Shown: positions 9,539-18,712, counted from the first letter of the stretch. The stretch is 64,000 nt of DNA from Geomonas limicola (GCF_014193675.1 NZ_BLXZ01000004.1:462828-526827), one strand, 5' to 3'. The notes: generated by a model not told the origin, from the sequence alone. A program made the numbers and translations.

Positions 9539-9569
9539 CCCCCTCGGTCCGCCGAGGGGGTATTTTTTT
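9539..9569 (+). terminator. Strong intrinsic terminator after the Sel1 gene
   Basis: CCCCCTCGG (9539-9547) and CCGAGGGGG (9552-9560) form a perfect 9-bp stem with a TCCG loop, followed by a T-rich run. It ends the plus-strand unit just before the convergent dnaE2 gene. Confidence 0.93.
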
Positions 9570-9582
9570 ACCGGCGGAGCCT

Positions 9583-12567
9583 TCACTCGTCCAGAAAGCC
9601 CACCCACTTGACCCTCAGGGTCGCCACGCCGAACTCCACTTCGACGATCCCCTTGATGAGGTAGGGGCGGCGCTGCGAGAGCTTCCGGCAGAACCTCGCG
9701 TAGACATCGGGGAAGAAGGTGGCGTCGAAAATGGCGCTCACATCCTCGAAGGAGACGAACTCCATCGGCCTGCCGCGCTTGTCCTCCACCATCTTGGTGG
9801 TGATCCACCAGCCGACCATGGTGACCCACTTCCCCGCGTAGTCGAGCATCTCGGCACCTTTGATGGGCCGGTGCCTGAGCCAGGCCTCCTTGTACAGGGT
9901 AAGCGGGTGGCGCGAGACCAGGAACCCGAGGCTCTCCGACTCCTGGCGCAGTACCAGCCGCGCGTCGTAGGGGGGCGGGGCAGGGAGCTCGGTCTGCTGC
10001 TCGAAGAGGAGCCCCGAAGTCTTTTGCTGGGAGTGCAAGAGCTCCCACAAGAGCGCCGGGCGCCGGGTAAGCCCTTCGATGCTGTCGAAACAACCCGCCT
10101 TGATGAGCCGCTCGCCGTCGGAGCGGCATACCGTCACCCGCTCCAGGAACTCCTTGAAGGAGCGGAACCTGCCGCGCTCGCGCTCCTTCACGAGCTTTTC
10201 CGCCCCCTCCCGGGTCAGCCCCTCGATCTGCATGAGCCCCACCCTGAGGCTCTCACCCGTGCCGCGGTACGGGTAGTCGCTGTCGTTGACGTCCGGCGGC
10301 AGGATGGTGAGCCCCAGCCGCCTCGCCTCGGAGATATAGGCGAAGGCCGAGTAGTAGCCCCCCTGGTTGGAGATAACCGCTGCCATGAAGGCTGCCGGAT
10401 GGTGCGCCTTCATGAAGGCTGCCTTCCCGCTTAACAGCGCATAACTTGCCGAGTGCGGTTTGCAGAACGAGTAGCCGGAGAAGGAGAGGATCTGCTCCCA
10501 GATTTGGGCGAGCACCGCTTCGCTCACCCCCCGTGCGGCGCCCCCTGCGAAAAACTTGGTTCGATAGTCGGCCAGGCGCTTCTCGCGGTGCTTCTTGGTG
10601 ATGATCTTGCGCAGCTGGTCCCCCTCGTAGGCGGAGAACCCGGCGAGCTCCATGGCGATCTGGGTGATCTGCTCCTGGTAGATGGCGATCCCGAAGGTCT
10701 CGTCGAGGACGCTCTGTAACAGCGGGTGCAGGTGGCTCCAGGGCTTTCCCTGCACCCGGGCGACGTACTCCTGGATGAAGCTGTTAGCGGCGGGACGGAT
10801 GATGGACGAGGCCTGCACCAGCACCTCAAAGAGGTCGAGCCCGAAGGTCGCGCTGGTGGCCGTCGTGCTCCAGATCTTGCGCAGCAAAAGCCGGATCGAG
10901 GGGGATTCCAGGTAGAAGCAGCCGATGGTACCTCCGCGGCGCAAGAGGTCCTGGGTCTTCGCGTCGTCCAAGGGGCGCCAGGAGGCGTAGTCGATCTCGC
11001 CCCCTCCCTGCTTCTTGACGCTCGCCATGGCGTCGCGGATCACGGCCAGAGAACGGTTGCCGAGGATGTCGATCTTTACCAGTCCGGAATCCTCCGCCTG
11101 GTCCTTCTCCCACTGGATGAGCGGCAGTCCCTTGCGCGAGAGTTCCACCGGGACGTACTTGCGGATCTCGTCCGGCACGATGACCAAGCCGCCGCAGTGC
11201 AGCGAAAGGTGACGCAACTGGCCCCCTAAGCGCTGCGCGGTACCGATGATCTCCTGCCAGTCCGAAGAGATTCGCTCCCCCTTAAACAGCGGGTGCGAGG
11301 AGATGGCGGCCGCGGTCTGCTCCGATTTCCAGAAACCCGAGATCCGCTCGGTCATCTCTTTTATTTCGTAGTCCGGCAGGCCGTACACCTTGGCCACCTC
11401 GCGCAGTGCCGAGCGCCCTTTGAAGCCAACATGGTTGGCAACCATGGCGGCACGCTGGGCGCCGTAGCGGGCGAAGGCGAAATCGAGGATGGCGTCGCGC
11501 TCGTCCCAGGGGAAATCGATGTCGATGTCCGGCGGATCGGTGCGCCCTTCGTTCAAAAAACGCTCGAAGAAGAGGTTGTGTCGGATCGGGTCGACGTGGG
11601 TGATCCCCAGGCAGTAGGCGACCAGCGAGGCCGCCGCGCTCCCCCGGCCGCAGGTGCGCTCGGACTGCTTGGAGATCTCCTCGACCACCAAAAAGTAGTG
11701 TGCGAACCCCTTGTCGCGGATGATGTCGAGTTCCTTGGTGAGCCGGGACTCGACCTTCCCGTCGATTGCCCCGTAGCGCCAAAATGCCCCCTCACGCGCG
11801 CGGCGGGTAAGCTCGGAAAAGGCACTGTCGCCCCCGAGACCGCGGAAGGCGGGAAAGATGGTACGCGAGAAGTCCCAGTCATTGCTGCAGAGTTCCGCCA
11901 CCCGGAGGGTATTTCCCAGTGCCTCGGGGCAGTGTGGGAAGAACTCGGCCATCCGCTGCGGCGGGTGGAAAAGGTCGGCGTCGCAGGTATCCTCCGGCTT
12001 CAGGCGGGATAGTTTGGTGTTCAGGTGGATCGCCCGGAGCACGCGATGCAGGTGGAGGTCTGGGTGTTCCAGCATAACTGCCCGCGCGGTGGCGACCGGC
12101 GGGAGGTCGAGGTCGCGCGCCAGGGCGAGCGAGCGGTGCAGCGCATGCCCGGGGGAGAGTTCCACGAAGAGTGCGGCGGGCGATTGGCGCTTCAAGGTCG
12201 CTACCAGCTTGGCATCGTCGCTCAGTACGACCACGTTGTGCCGGTACTCGGTGAGCGCCTGGACCAGGTTGAACTCCCTGCGGCAGTGCAGCTCCGAGAC
12301 CAGCCGGGAGATGTTGGCGTAGCCTTCTTCGTTGCGGGCCAAAAGGACGGCGCGATGCTCTGCGGTCACCGCTTCGGTGCCGATGAGCGGGGTGATGCCG
12401 GACTCCCGTGCCGCCTGCAGGAAGCGGGGGATGCCGTAGAGGCCGTTGCGGTCGGTAAGGGCAAGGCTTCGGTATCCAAGGGCCCGGGCCGCGGCGCAGA
12501 GCCGCTCCGGTGCATGCAGACCCCAGTTGGGGGACAATGATGAGTGGACGTGCAGATGGACGAACAT
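9583..12567 (-). CDS. dnaE2: Error-prone DNA polymerase DnaE2 (ImuC), C-family
   Basis: Alpha-subunit-like polymerase used for SOS mutagenesis with ImuB. 994 residues, the short DnaE2 length (replicative DnaE is near 1150). Seen: N-terminal PHP domain beginning HLHVHSS, with TDRNGLYG in place of a TDH-type motif; polymerase motifs CGRGSAAASLVAYCLGI and DPPDIDIDFPWDERD, which carry catalytic aspartates; and a C-terminal OB-fold (about 900-990). The ATG at 12567 follows GGAAGG and gives MFVHLHVHSS; a 20-residue longer start is unconserved. It lies downstream of imuB on the same strand but 379 bp away, so it may have its own promoter. No imuA is adjacent. Confidence 0.93.
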   Translation of the reverse strand: MFVHLHVHSSLSPNWGLHAPERLCAAARALGYRSLALTDRNGLYGIPRFLQAARESGITPLIGTEAVTAEHRAVLLARNEEGYANISRLVSELHCRREFNLVQALTEYRHNVVVLSDDAKLVATLKRQSPAALFVELSPGHALHRSLALARDLDLPPVATARAVMLEHPDLHLHRVLRAIHLNTKLSRLKPEDTCDADLFHPPQRMAEFFPHCPEALGNTLRVAELCSNDWDFSRTIFPAFRGLGGDSAFSELTRRAREGAFWRYGAIDGKVESRLTKELDIIRDKGFAHYFLVVEEISKQSERTCGRGSAAASLVAYCLGITHVDPIRHNLFFERFLNEGRTDPPDIDIDFPWDERDAILDFAFARYGAQRAAMVANHVGFKGRSALREVAKVYGLPDYEIKEMTERISGFWKSEQTAAAISSHPLFKGERISSDWQEIIGTAQRLGGQLRHLSLHCGGLVIVPDEIRKYVPVELSRKGLPLIQWEKDQAEDSGLVKIDILGNRSLAVIRDAMASVKKQGGGEIDYASWRPLDDAKTQDLLRRGGTIGCFYLESPSIRLLLRKIWSTTATSATFGLDLFEVLVQASSIIRPAANSFIQEYVARVQGKPWSHLHPLLQSVLDETFGIAIYQEQITQIAMELAGFSAYEGDQLRKIITKKHREKRLADYRTKFFAGGAARGVSEAVLAQIWEQILSFSGYSFCKPHSASYALLSGKAAFMKAHHPAAFMAAVISNQGGYYSAFAYISEARRLGLTILPPDVNDSDYPYRGTGESLRVGLMQIEGLTREGAEKLVKERERGRFRSFKEFLERVTVCRSDGERLIKAGCFDSIEGLTRRPALLWELLHSQQKTSGLLFEQQTELPAPPPYDARLVLRQESESLGFLVSRHPLTLYKEAWLRHRPIKGAEMLDYAGKWVTMVGWWITTKMVEDKRGRPMEFVSFEDVSAIFDATFFPDVYARFCRKLSQRRPYLIKGIVEVEFGVATLRVKWVGFLDE

Positions 12568-12946
12568 TTGATGAGGCCTTCCAGGTAATAATACGCCTGT
12601 GCTTGTAGGTGGCGCCGGGCGGATCATGGTTGGGAATTATCTTGCCCAAGCAAAGGTACTTGCTTCTCAAAGCTTATTTCTCAAGAAGTCTGGCACCAAC
12701 GACTGTTCCACATAACAGAACAGGTGACCACACGTCCTCCCGAAGGGGAGACCGAGGGGGATTTGACTGCGGGTGCTAGTGCGTCCAGGTTTGTCCATAG
12801 CGCTAAATCACCCCCTGTCCCCCCTCACAAGGGGGGGAACCCGATGCCGCCAGTCAGTAGACAGCGCCATTTCGACACTTCCCAGTATCCCGGAAGTACC
12901 TAAGGAGGGCTGCTCTGCCGAATTGGGCAGGACACCTCTCCTCCCG
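12568..12946. other. Non-coding gap between imuB and dnaE2
   Basis: 379 bp without a supportable gene. It holds the LexA-like box at 12703-12718 and one copy of the dispersed C/G palindrome (12811-12837). No terminator with a T-run on the minus strand was seen, so read-through from imuB into dnaE2 is possible. Confidence 0.6.
12703..12718 (-). promoter_or_regulatory. Candidate SOS box upstream of dnaE2 (CTGT-N8-ACAG)
   Basis: CTGTTCCACATAACAG matches the gamma/beta-proteobacterial LexA half-sites CTGT/ACAG exactly with the correct 8-bp spacer. It is nested in a longer symmetric block, CTGTTC-N9-GAACAG (12703-12723). It lies 136 bp upstream of dnaE2, an SOS polymerase. Caution: Geobacter LexA is reported to use another motif. 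Confidence 0.4.
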
Positions 12947-14197
12947 TCAGTTCTTGGTAACCGTCATGTACTTGCAGCGTTCCGGGTCCCAGACCGGTGC
13001 TGGTCCGCTCAGGGTGAGCGATTCGCGGCGCAGCGGGATCGCCTTCCCCCAGCGGACGGCGGCGTCGCCGTGCTTGGCTCGCAGGTTGTCCAGGGTTTCC
13101 TGCAGATCGACCTGGCGCTGGGAACGAGTAGCGAGAATCGGTGCGAAGAGCTCCAACTGCCCGGCCGCCTCCCCCACCTTGTCACAGGAAAGCCTCAGAG
13201 CGCGTACCCTTTGCCGGCGCCTGCAGGTGGCGAAGAAAAGCTCCTCCGCGATGCCCAAGAGCTCGAGGTCGAGTGAGAGCGGCACCGGTAGGGAGCGGCT
13301 CCCCTCCTCGGTAACTCCATCGACATAAGTTATGGTCAAGGAGACCTTGCCGGCTCCTTTCCCCAGCCGGCGCAGCCTAAGCCCGCACCCCTCCACCAGG
13401 CGCAACAGTTCGCTCAACAGCACCGCATCGTCGTTTTCGTCCTGGTCGAGGAGACCCTCCTCCACGATCTCGGTGCTCAGGCGCGGGGGTTGGACTGGCG
13501 TGCGGTCGATGCCACAGGCGCGGTCGTGCAACAGCGGCGCGAAGGGTCCGACTGCCAGGCGCAGTTGCGGCACCGACAGCTCGGCCACCTGCTCGACCCG
13601 TTGCAGGTTCAGGTCGCGCAACAGCAGCGCCTGGCGTGCGCCCCCCACACCGGGGAGTACCTGGACGGGAAATGGCGCCAGGAAGCTGCGCTCGGCGCCG
13701 TGAAAGACGTCGAAGACACCCGGCTGCTCCATGGCGTCGGCGGCAACCCGCGACACCAGCTTGTTGCCGCCGGTACCCGCCATCGCGCAAAGCCCCATGT
13801 CCATCGCGATACGGCGTTCCAGGCGGCTTGCCACGTCGCGGGCCGGGCCGAAGAGCCGGCGCGAGCCGGTGAGATCGAGGTAGACCCGACCCAGCCCCGG
13901 CTCGACGACCGGTGTGAACTCGGCCGAGAGTTCGGTGAGCGCACGGCTCCCCTTGCTCAGGAGGTGCGGGTCGGGCGGGATGACGATGAGCGACGGGCAG
14001 CTCTTGCGCGCCTGGAAGATGGAGGTGCCGGCGTGGAGCCCTTCCGCCGCAGCCTCGCTCGAGACGCACTGCAGCAGGGCGCGCTCCGAGTTAAGCGGTG
14101 CCACGGCAACCGGCCTGCCGCGCAACTGCGCCTGTACCACGCGGGCCAGGGCGATGGGGAAAGCCGGTACGGAAAGGTGCAGAATGTGCCGGTCCAC
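12947..14197 (-). CDS. imuB: ImuB, catalytically inactive Y-family polymerase homologue
   Basis: 416 residues with Y-family fold features (YLDLTGSRRLFG, helix-hairpin-helix around PGVGGARQALLLRDL, little-finger region after about 240). The three catalytic acidic residues of active Y-family polymerases are absent: the HxDxDAF position reads HLSVPAF (S9, P11) and the DEAYLD position reads GRVYLD (G103, R104). Loss of catalysis with retained fold is the hallmark of ImuB, which acts as the clamp-binding adaptor for ImuC/DnaE2. The start ATG at 14197 gives the conserved beginning MDRHILHLSVPAF. It sits upstream of dnaE2 in the same direction. An active DinB is ruled out by the missing acids. Confidence 0.9.
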   Translation of the reverse strand: MDRHILHLSVPAFPIALARVVQAQLRGRPVAVAPLNSERALLQCVSSEAAAEGLHAGTSIFQARKSCPSLIVIPPDPHLLSKGSRALTELSAEFTPVVEPGLGRVYLDLTGSRRLFGPARDVASRLERRIAMDMGLCAMAGTGGNKLVSRVAADAMEQPGVFDVFHGAERSFLAPFPVQVLPGVGGARQALLLRDLNLQRVEQVAELSVPQLRLAVGPFAPLLHDRACGIDRTPVQPPRLSTEIVEEGLLDQDENDDAVLLSELLRLVEGCGLRLRRLGKGAGKVSLTITYVDGVTEEGSRSLPVPLSLDLELLGIAEELFFATCRRRQRVRALRLSCDKVGEAAGQLELFAPILATRSQRQVDLQETLDNLRAKHGDAAVRWGKAIPLRRESLTLSGPAPVWDPERCKYMTVTKN

Positions 14198-14251
14198 GTG
14201 AGCTTCCTCGACAATGTGCTGATCTACAGGGTTTTTGCCTTCTGCTTAAGA

Positions 14252-14280
14252 GGTATCATTTGATAACCATTGCGTGTCAA
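14252..14280 (-). promoter_or_regulatory. imuB promoter with candidate LexA operator
   Basis: On the minus strand a perfect TTGACA (14275-14280) is followed by GGTTATCAAATGATACC (14252-14268). This element contains the perfect inverted repeat TATCA-AA-TGATA and GGT/ACC ends, and lies between and over the -35 and -10 positions, ideal for a repressor. It resembles the GGTTN2CN4GN3ACC box described for Geobacter sulfurreducens LexA, one base short in the right half. Assignment to LexA is inference. Confidence 0.5.
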
Positions 14281-14424
14281 CTGTTTTTCGGAAAGACGCA
14301 CGGAGGGCGGGGGGGCGGAATCGGCGGGATGCAAGGTTCTTTCGGAAGTTTCGGGAATACCGCTCAGAGAGTCCCCTCTCCTCTCGCGGGAGCGGGGATG
14401 TGGTTCCCGGAATTGTCGGGTGGA

Positions 14425-14458
14425 CAAAAAAAGCCGCCTGCCAGGATCGGCAGACGGC
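14425..14458 (-). terminator. Terminator of tpx
   Basis: On the minus strand GCCGTCTGCC and GGCAGGCGGC (14433-14458) form a 10-bp stem with one mismatch, followed by a run of T. It lies 27 bp after the tpx stop codon. Confidence 0.92.
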
Positions 14459-14484
14459 TCACGGGCATGTGGGGCGGTTCGGCG

Positions 14485-14988
14485 TTACAGGAGCTGTTTC
14501 GCGGCGGCGATGACGGCGGCGTAGTCGGGCTCCTGGGTTACTTCGGGGACGTGCTGGATGTAGCGGACCACGTTTTCCTTGTCGATGACGAAGATCGAAC
14601 GGGAAAGCAGCTTCAGCTCGTCGATGAGCACGCCGTAGGCGGTTCCAAAGGAGCGGTCGCGGTAGTCGGAAAGGGTGACCACCTTGTCGATGCCGGCGGC
14701 ACCGCACCACCTTTTCTGGGCGAAGGGGAGGTCCAGACTGATGGTCAAAACCACCACGTCACCCGGCAGGGCGGCGGCTTCCTGGTTGAACCGGCGCGTC
14801 TCGGTGTCGCAGACCGGCGTGTCCAGCGAAGGGACGGCGCTGATGATCTTCACTTTCCCCGGGTAGCTGGCGAGCGTCACCGGCGCCAGACCGTTGTCGA
14901 CCACGGAAAAATCGGGAGCGGCAGCACCGGCCTGGAGCTCCGGCCCTACCAGCGTTATCGGATTACCTTTGAACGTGACTTTCGGCAT
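14485..14988 (-). CDS. tpx: Thiol peroxidase (atypical 2-Cys peroxiredoxin, Tpx)
   Basis: Thioredoxin-dependent peroxidase, 167 residues, exact Tpx length. Seen: N-terminal MPKVTFKGNPITLVG, APDFSVVD near 30, the peroxidatic site SLDTPVCDTETRRFN with the catalytic Cys near residue 60 in TxxC context, and the resolving Cys near 94 (AQKRWCGAAG), typical of Tpx. The ATG at 14988 is preceded by AGGAGGAA; the frame is open far upstream but that part has no conserved content. Single gene with its own terminator. Its likely role is detoxifying peroxides during oxygen exposure of an anaerobe. Confidence 0.96.
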   Translation of the reverse strand: MPKVTFKGNPITLVGPELQAGAAAPDFSVVDNGLAPVTLASYPGKVKIISAVPSLDTPVCDTETRRFNQEAAALPGDVVVLTISLDLPFAQKRWCGAAGIDKVVTLSDYRDRSFGTAYGVLIDELKLLSRSIFVIDKENVVRYIQHVPEVTQEPDYAAVIAAAKQLL

Positions 14989-15251
14989 TGGTTCCTCCTG
15001 CAATTTTTGCACAAAGCCTACGGCATTTCTCTCCGATTGCAAGCAGCAGACGCGGCTTTTATGGATCAACTGAGGCTGCGCAGGTCCCCACCGCAAGGGA
15101 AAAGGTGATCTGCTGCAATGGTGACTGGTAACGATGGGACAAAAACCTGACAGGTAACAGCTGCTCCAGGAACTGGTGAGCCGGCAGTCGCCATACCGTG
15201 CAGCTTGTGCCGCGGGACGAGGAGAGCTGAGAGAAAGCGTGCGGACCTCTG

Positions 15252-17213
15252 TTACAGTGGGACGTTGGGCAGGTTCAGCGAAGCGATCATCTTCTTGAGT
15301 TCGGACACCTTGTAGGGCTTCTGCAGGAATCCCGCAAGCCCCTTGCCAACGAATTTCTGGGTGACTTCGTGCTCGTTGTAGCCGCTGGTCATGATCACCT
15401 TCACCTGGGGGTCGAGCTTGCGCAGCTCGCGGTAACACTGCTCGCCGTCCAGGTGGGGCATGGTCAGATCCAGGATCACGAAGTCGATGTGGGAGACCTC
15501 CTGGAAGATCTTGAGCGCCTCGCGCCCGTCTTCCGCCGTCACCGTCATGAATCCGAGTTCCTTGAGCATCTCCGAACCGATGTTGCGCACTGTTTGTTCG
15601 TCGTCCACCAACAACACCGTACCCCCGCCGGGTACCTCGGGTTCCTCTTCTTCCCGGGGTGCCGGCTCGATCAGGCGGTCGCTGAGCGGCAGCAGGATCT
15701 TCAGGGTCGACCCCTTGCCCGGCTCGCTGTAGACGCGGATCGCCCCCTTGTGCCCCTTCACGATGCCGAGCACCGCGGCCATCCCCAGTCCGCGCCCGGA
15801 GAACTTGGTCGTGAAGAAGGGATCGAAGAGCTTGCTCAGGGTCTCGCGGTTCATGCCGCATCCGGTGTCCGCGACCTCGAGGTAAACGTAGCGCCCCGGT
15901 TTCGTGTTCTCGCTCAGCCAGACGTTTTGCAGGTAGTTGGCGTCGCAATCCTGGCAGCCGGTGCTGATGGCGATCACCCCGTTGTCGTCGCCGAGCGCTT
16001 CCGAGGCGTTGATCACCAGGTTCATCACGATCTGGCGGATCTGGGTGGCATCCACCTCGGCCGCGGGGAGCGGGCGGGTGAGGTTCAGGCGCAACCTGGC
16101 CTTCTTGGTGACCGAAACCTCGAGCATGTGTACCATCTCTTCCAAAAGGATGTTGAGGTCGAGATGCTCGACCACGAACTTCCCTTTGCCCGAGTAGGCG
16201 AGCATCTGCTTGGCGAGATCCGCGGCGCGCGCCGAAGCCTTCTCGATCTGGCGCAGGTTCTCCACCGCGGGAGACTCCTTGTTGATGCGCATCAGGGCGA
16301 GGTCCGCGTTGCCGATGATGGACATGAGGATGTTGTTGAAGTCGTGGGCGATCCCCCCCGCAAGCACCCCCAGGCTCTCCAGCTTCTGGGCGTGCAGCAT
16401 CTGTTCTTCCAGGCGCCGGCGTTCGGCCTCGGCCTCCTTGCGCTCGGAGATGTCGTGCATCACCGCGACCAGCTCGAGGTTTCCGTGCGCCCCGGTGAGC
16501 GGCGAGATGGCGAGCTCGGCGCTGAAGCGGCCACCCCCCTTTTTGGTGCAGAGCACCTCGCCGTGCCAGTGCGAGCCTTGGGCGATGGTCTCCCAGAGCT
16601 GGGTGTCCGGTGCGAACTCGGCGGCGCTGTCCATCAGGATGCGGAAGGCCTGTCCGGCTACCTCGTCTTTGTCATAGCCGGTGACTTCGCTGAAACGGGG
16701 ATTACTGTACGCAATGGTCCCCTGCGCGCTGGTGATCAGTACGAGGTCGCTGCTCTGTTCGATGACGCTGGAGAGTTTGCCGATGAAGTCGTTTTGCGTT
16801 TTGAGCTGGCGCTCCATAGTGATGCGCGCCACGCAGTCGTCGATGGAGTCGAAAAGTGCCGAGAACTCGATCGGTTTGAGCATGTAGCGGCTGATGCCGA
16901 TGCGCACCGCGTCGATGAGAAAGAGGGTCTCGCTGATCGCCGTGGCCGCGATGATCTTGGTGGTGGGATCGATCTCCTTGATCTGCGCCGCCATCTGGAT
17001 GCCGTTCATCTCGGGCATGTTCACGTCGGTGATCACGATGTCAGGGCGGTGCTGCCGGAAAAGCTCGAGCCCGATGCGGCCGTTGTGGGCCACCCAGACC
17101 TGGAAGGCGGGGTACTTGAGGGAAATGGTCTGCCTGAGGGAGTCGACAGCCGATGCGTCGTCTTCCACGATGAGCAGCGCAATAGTTTGTACCGTCTGTT
17201 GCAGGGATTTCAT
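15252..17213 (-). CDS. Hybrid sensor histidine kinase (REC-PAS-HisKA-HATPase-REC)
   Basis: 653 residues with no membrane segments, so cytoplasmic. Order: N-terminal receiver (1-125) with acidic pocket E17-D18-D19 and phospho-acceptor D63 in VITDVNMP; PAS domain (about 140-260, followed by the PAC-like HDISERKEAE); HisKA with the H-box GGIAHDFNN; HATPase with DTGCGMNRETLSKLFDPFF and GRGLGMAAV; and a C-terminal receiver with VILDLTMPHLDG. This is a sandwiched phosphorelay without an output domain, so it must signal to a separate partner. It stands alone on the minus strand upstream of tpx, which is probably not co-regulated. The signal is unknown. Confidence 0.9.
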   Translation of the reverse strand: MKSLQQTVQTIALLIVEDDASAVDSLRQTISLKYPAFQVWVAHNGRIGLELFRQHRPDIVITDVNMPEMNGIQMAAQIKEIDPTTKIIAATAISETLFLIDAVRIGISRYMLKPIEFSALFDSIDDCVARITMERQLKTQNDFIGKLSSVIEQSSDLVLITSAQGTIAYSNPRFSEVTGYDKDEVAGQAFRILMDSAAEFAPDTQLWETIAQGSHWHGEVLCTKKGGGRFSAELAISPLTGAHGNLELVAVMHDISERKEAEAERRRLEEQMLHAQKLESLGVLAGGIAHDFNNILMSIIGNADLALMRINKESPAVENLRQIEKASARAADLAKQMLAYSGKGKFVVEHLDLNILLEEMVHMLEVSVTKKARLRLNLTRPLPAAEVDATQIRQIVMNLVINASEALGDDNGVIAISTGCQDCDANYLQNVWLSENTKPGRYVYLEVADTGCGMNRETLSKLFDPFFTTKFSGRGLGMAAVLGIVKGHKGAIRVYSEPGKGSTLKILLPLSDRLIEPAPREEEEPEVPGGGTVLLVDDEQTVRNIGSEMLKELGFMTVTAEDGREALKIFQEVSHIDFVILDLTMPHLDGEQCYRELRKLDPQVKVIMTSGYNEHEVTQKFVGKGLAGFLQKPYKVSELKKMIASLNLPNVPL

Positions 17214-17557
17214 GTCAAACCCGATACAAGGCTGATCAGATAGGTCATAACGTCAAGGTGTCGCCGGCCATTCCTGCAAATGTATGTACACACCCCTTCG
17301 TTGAGTGGGAGAGTCGCTGAGGGTGTGACTCATTCAGTATAACAGTTTACTGTAGTTGGTCCAGAAGCAAGTTGTTTTTCTTGCTCAATTGGATTAGCTG
17401 CGCTTATAGCGTATTGCCTAATAGAATGCAACAGGTTTAATTGAGAGAATGGGGATTATGTAATAATTCCAGCAGAATGTTTCGGGTGTACTAATTATTT
17501 TTTACTTCAATTTCGCTCGGGCGGAGAATGCTGTCGCTGTGGGAATATTCTGCACCG
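17214..17557. other. Non-coding gap upstream of the hybrid kinase
   Basis: 344 bp, noticeably AT-richer than its flanks in 17330-17520. It contains the 12-bp inverted repeat ACAGTTTACTGT (17342-17353), a possible operator for the minus-strand kinase. No gene or terminator was recognised. Confidence 0.5.
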
Positions 17558-18712
17558 CTAGCGAGGCCGGGATCCCAGCTTCATCCCGACGCGCAGCGCT
17601 GCCGCGGCATTGCTGGCCGCCAGGCGCAGATTCGCAGCGGCCTGCTCGAGGGCCTCAGCGAGGTGACAGGGGTGCGACACAGCCGCAAAAAGTGCATCGA
17701 TCCCCTGGTGGCGCAGCTGTGCCGCTTCCGGCTCCAGGGATCCAGCAATCAACAGGACCGGGGTGCCGAACTTCTTGGCGAGCCGTGCCACTCCGAGGGG
17801 AGCCTTGCCGGACGCAGTCTGGCCGTCGCAGCGCCCCTCGCCGGTGACCACCAGGTCGGCATCCTCCAGAAGTGCCTCCAAACCGACCGCATCAAGCACG
17901 ATCTCGATCCCCGGCCGCAGTGTGGCCCCCAGAAAGGCGAGCAGGGCCGCCCCCATGCCGCCGGCGGCGCCTGCACCGGGTACCCCGGCGACCGCCTGTC
18001 CCAGGTCGCGCTCGATGATTGCGGCGAAGTGTCCCAGAGCGGCATCCAGGCGCGCCACCATCTCCGGCGTCGCCCCCTTTTGCGGCCCGAACACCGCGCT
18101 GGCTCCCCGGGGGCCCACCAGCGGGTTGTCCACATCGCAGGCGGCTTCGATGCTGCACTGGGCCAGGCGGGGATCGAGTCCCCGCGTGTCGATGCGGGCC
18201 AGAAGCTCCAGGCCGGCCCCCCCGGGGGGGATCGGGTGCCCCGCGGCATCCAGGAGGGCGACCCCCAAGGCCTGCAGCATCCCGGCGCCGCCGTCGTTGG
18301 TGGCGCTGCCGCCGATCCCGACCAGAAGGCGGCGCGCGCCGGCATCGAGCGCCGCCCGGATCAGCTCCCCGGTGCCGTAGCTCGTCGTTTCCAGAGGGTT
18401 GCGCCGGGCCGGCGGGACCAGGGTGAGTCCGCTGGCGGCCGCCATTTCCACCACCGCGCTGCTGCCGTCGCCCAGAAGCGCGAAACGGGCCTCGACCGGG
18501 TCCCCCAGCGGACCGCGGACCCGGGCCGGCACGAGCCTCCCTCCCGTGGCCGCAGCAAGGGCCTCGGCAGTTCCCTCGCCGCCGTCGGCAAGCGGCACCA
18601 GGTGGAAACGGGCCTCGGGGAACACTTCGCGGAACCCTTCGGCGAGAACCTGGGCGGCGTCGGGAGCCGAAAGGCTCTCCTTGAACGAGTCCGGTGCGAT
18701 GACGATGTTCAT
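17558..18712 (-). CDS. glxK: Glycerate 2-kinase (GlxK/GarK family)
   Basis: Phosphorylates D-glycerate with ATP, feeding it to glycolysis. 384 residues, family length. Seen: N-terminal MNIVIAPDSFKESLSA, PLADGGEGTAEAL near 43, GIGGSATNDGGAGMLQALG near 130, PGAGAAGGMGAALLAFLGA near 260, and VTGEGRCDGQTASGKAP near 290, the signature blocks of the family. The start ATG gives the conserved PDSFKESL. It lies alone between the two hybrid kinases. Whether it serves glyoxylate, serine or sugar-acid metabolism cannot be told here; no glyoxylate carboligase or tartronate reductase is nearby. Confidence 0.93.
   Translation of the reverse strand: MNIVIAPDSFKESLSAPDAAQVLAEGFREVFPEARFHLVPLADGGEGTAEALAAATGGRLVPARVRGPLGDPVEARFALLGDGSSAVVEMAAASGLTLVPPARRNPLETTSYGTGELIRAALDAGARRLLVGIGGSATNDGGAGMLQALGVALLDAAGHPIPPGGAGLELLARIDTRGLDPRLAQCSIEAACDVDNPLVGPRGASAVFGPQKGATPEMVARLDAALGHFAAIIERDLGQAVAGVPGAGAAGGMGAALLAFLGATLRPGIEIVLDAVGLEALLEDADLVVTGEGRCDGQTASGKAPLGVARLAKKFGTPVLLIAGSLEPEAAQLRHQGIDALFAAVSHPCHLAEALEQAAANLRLAASNAAAALRVGMKLGSRPR

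Noticed and set aside
12689..12705. Sigma-54 promoter (TGGCAC) near dnaE2
   Set aside because: The -12 TTGC element is absent at the required spacing.
12947..14197. Active DinB-type polymerase
   Set aside because: All three catalytic acidic residues are replaced, so ImuB is the better call.
14989..15948. N-terminal extension of tpx to 487 residues
   Set aside because: The conserved enzyme starts at 14988 with a perfect ribosome site; the extension runs antisense to coding sequence of the hybrid kinase.
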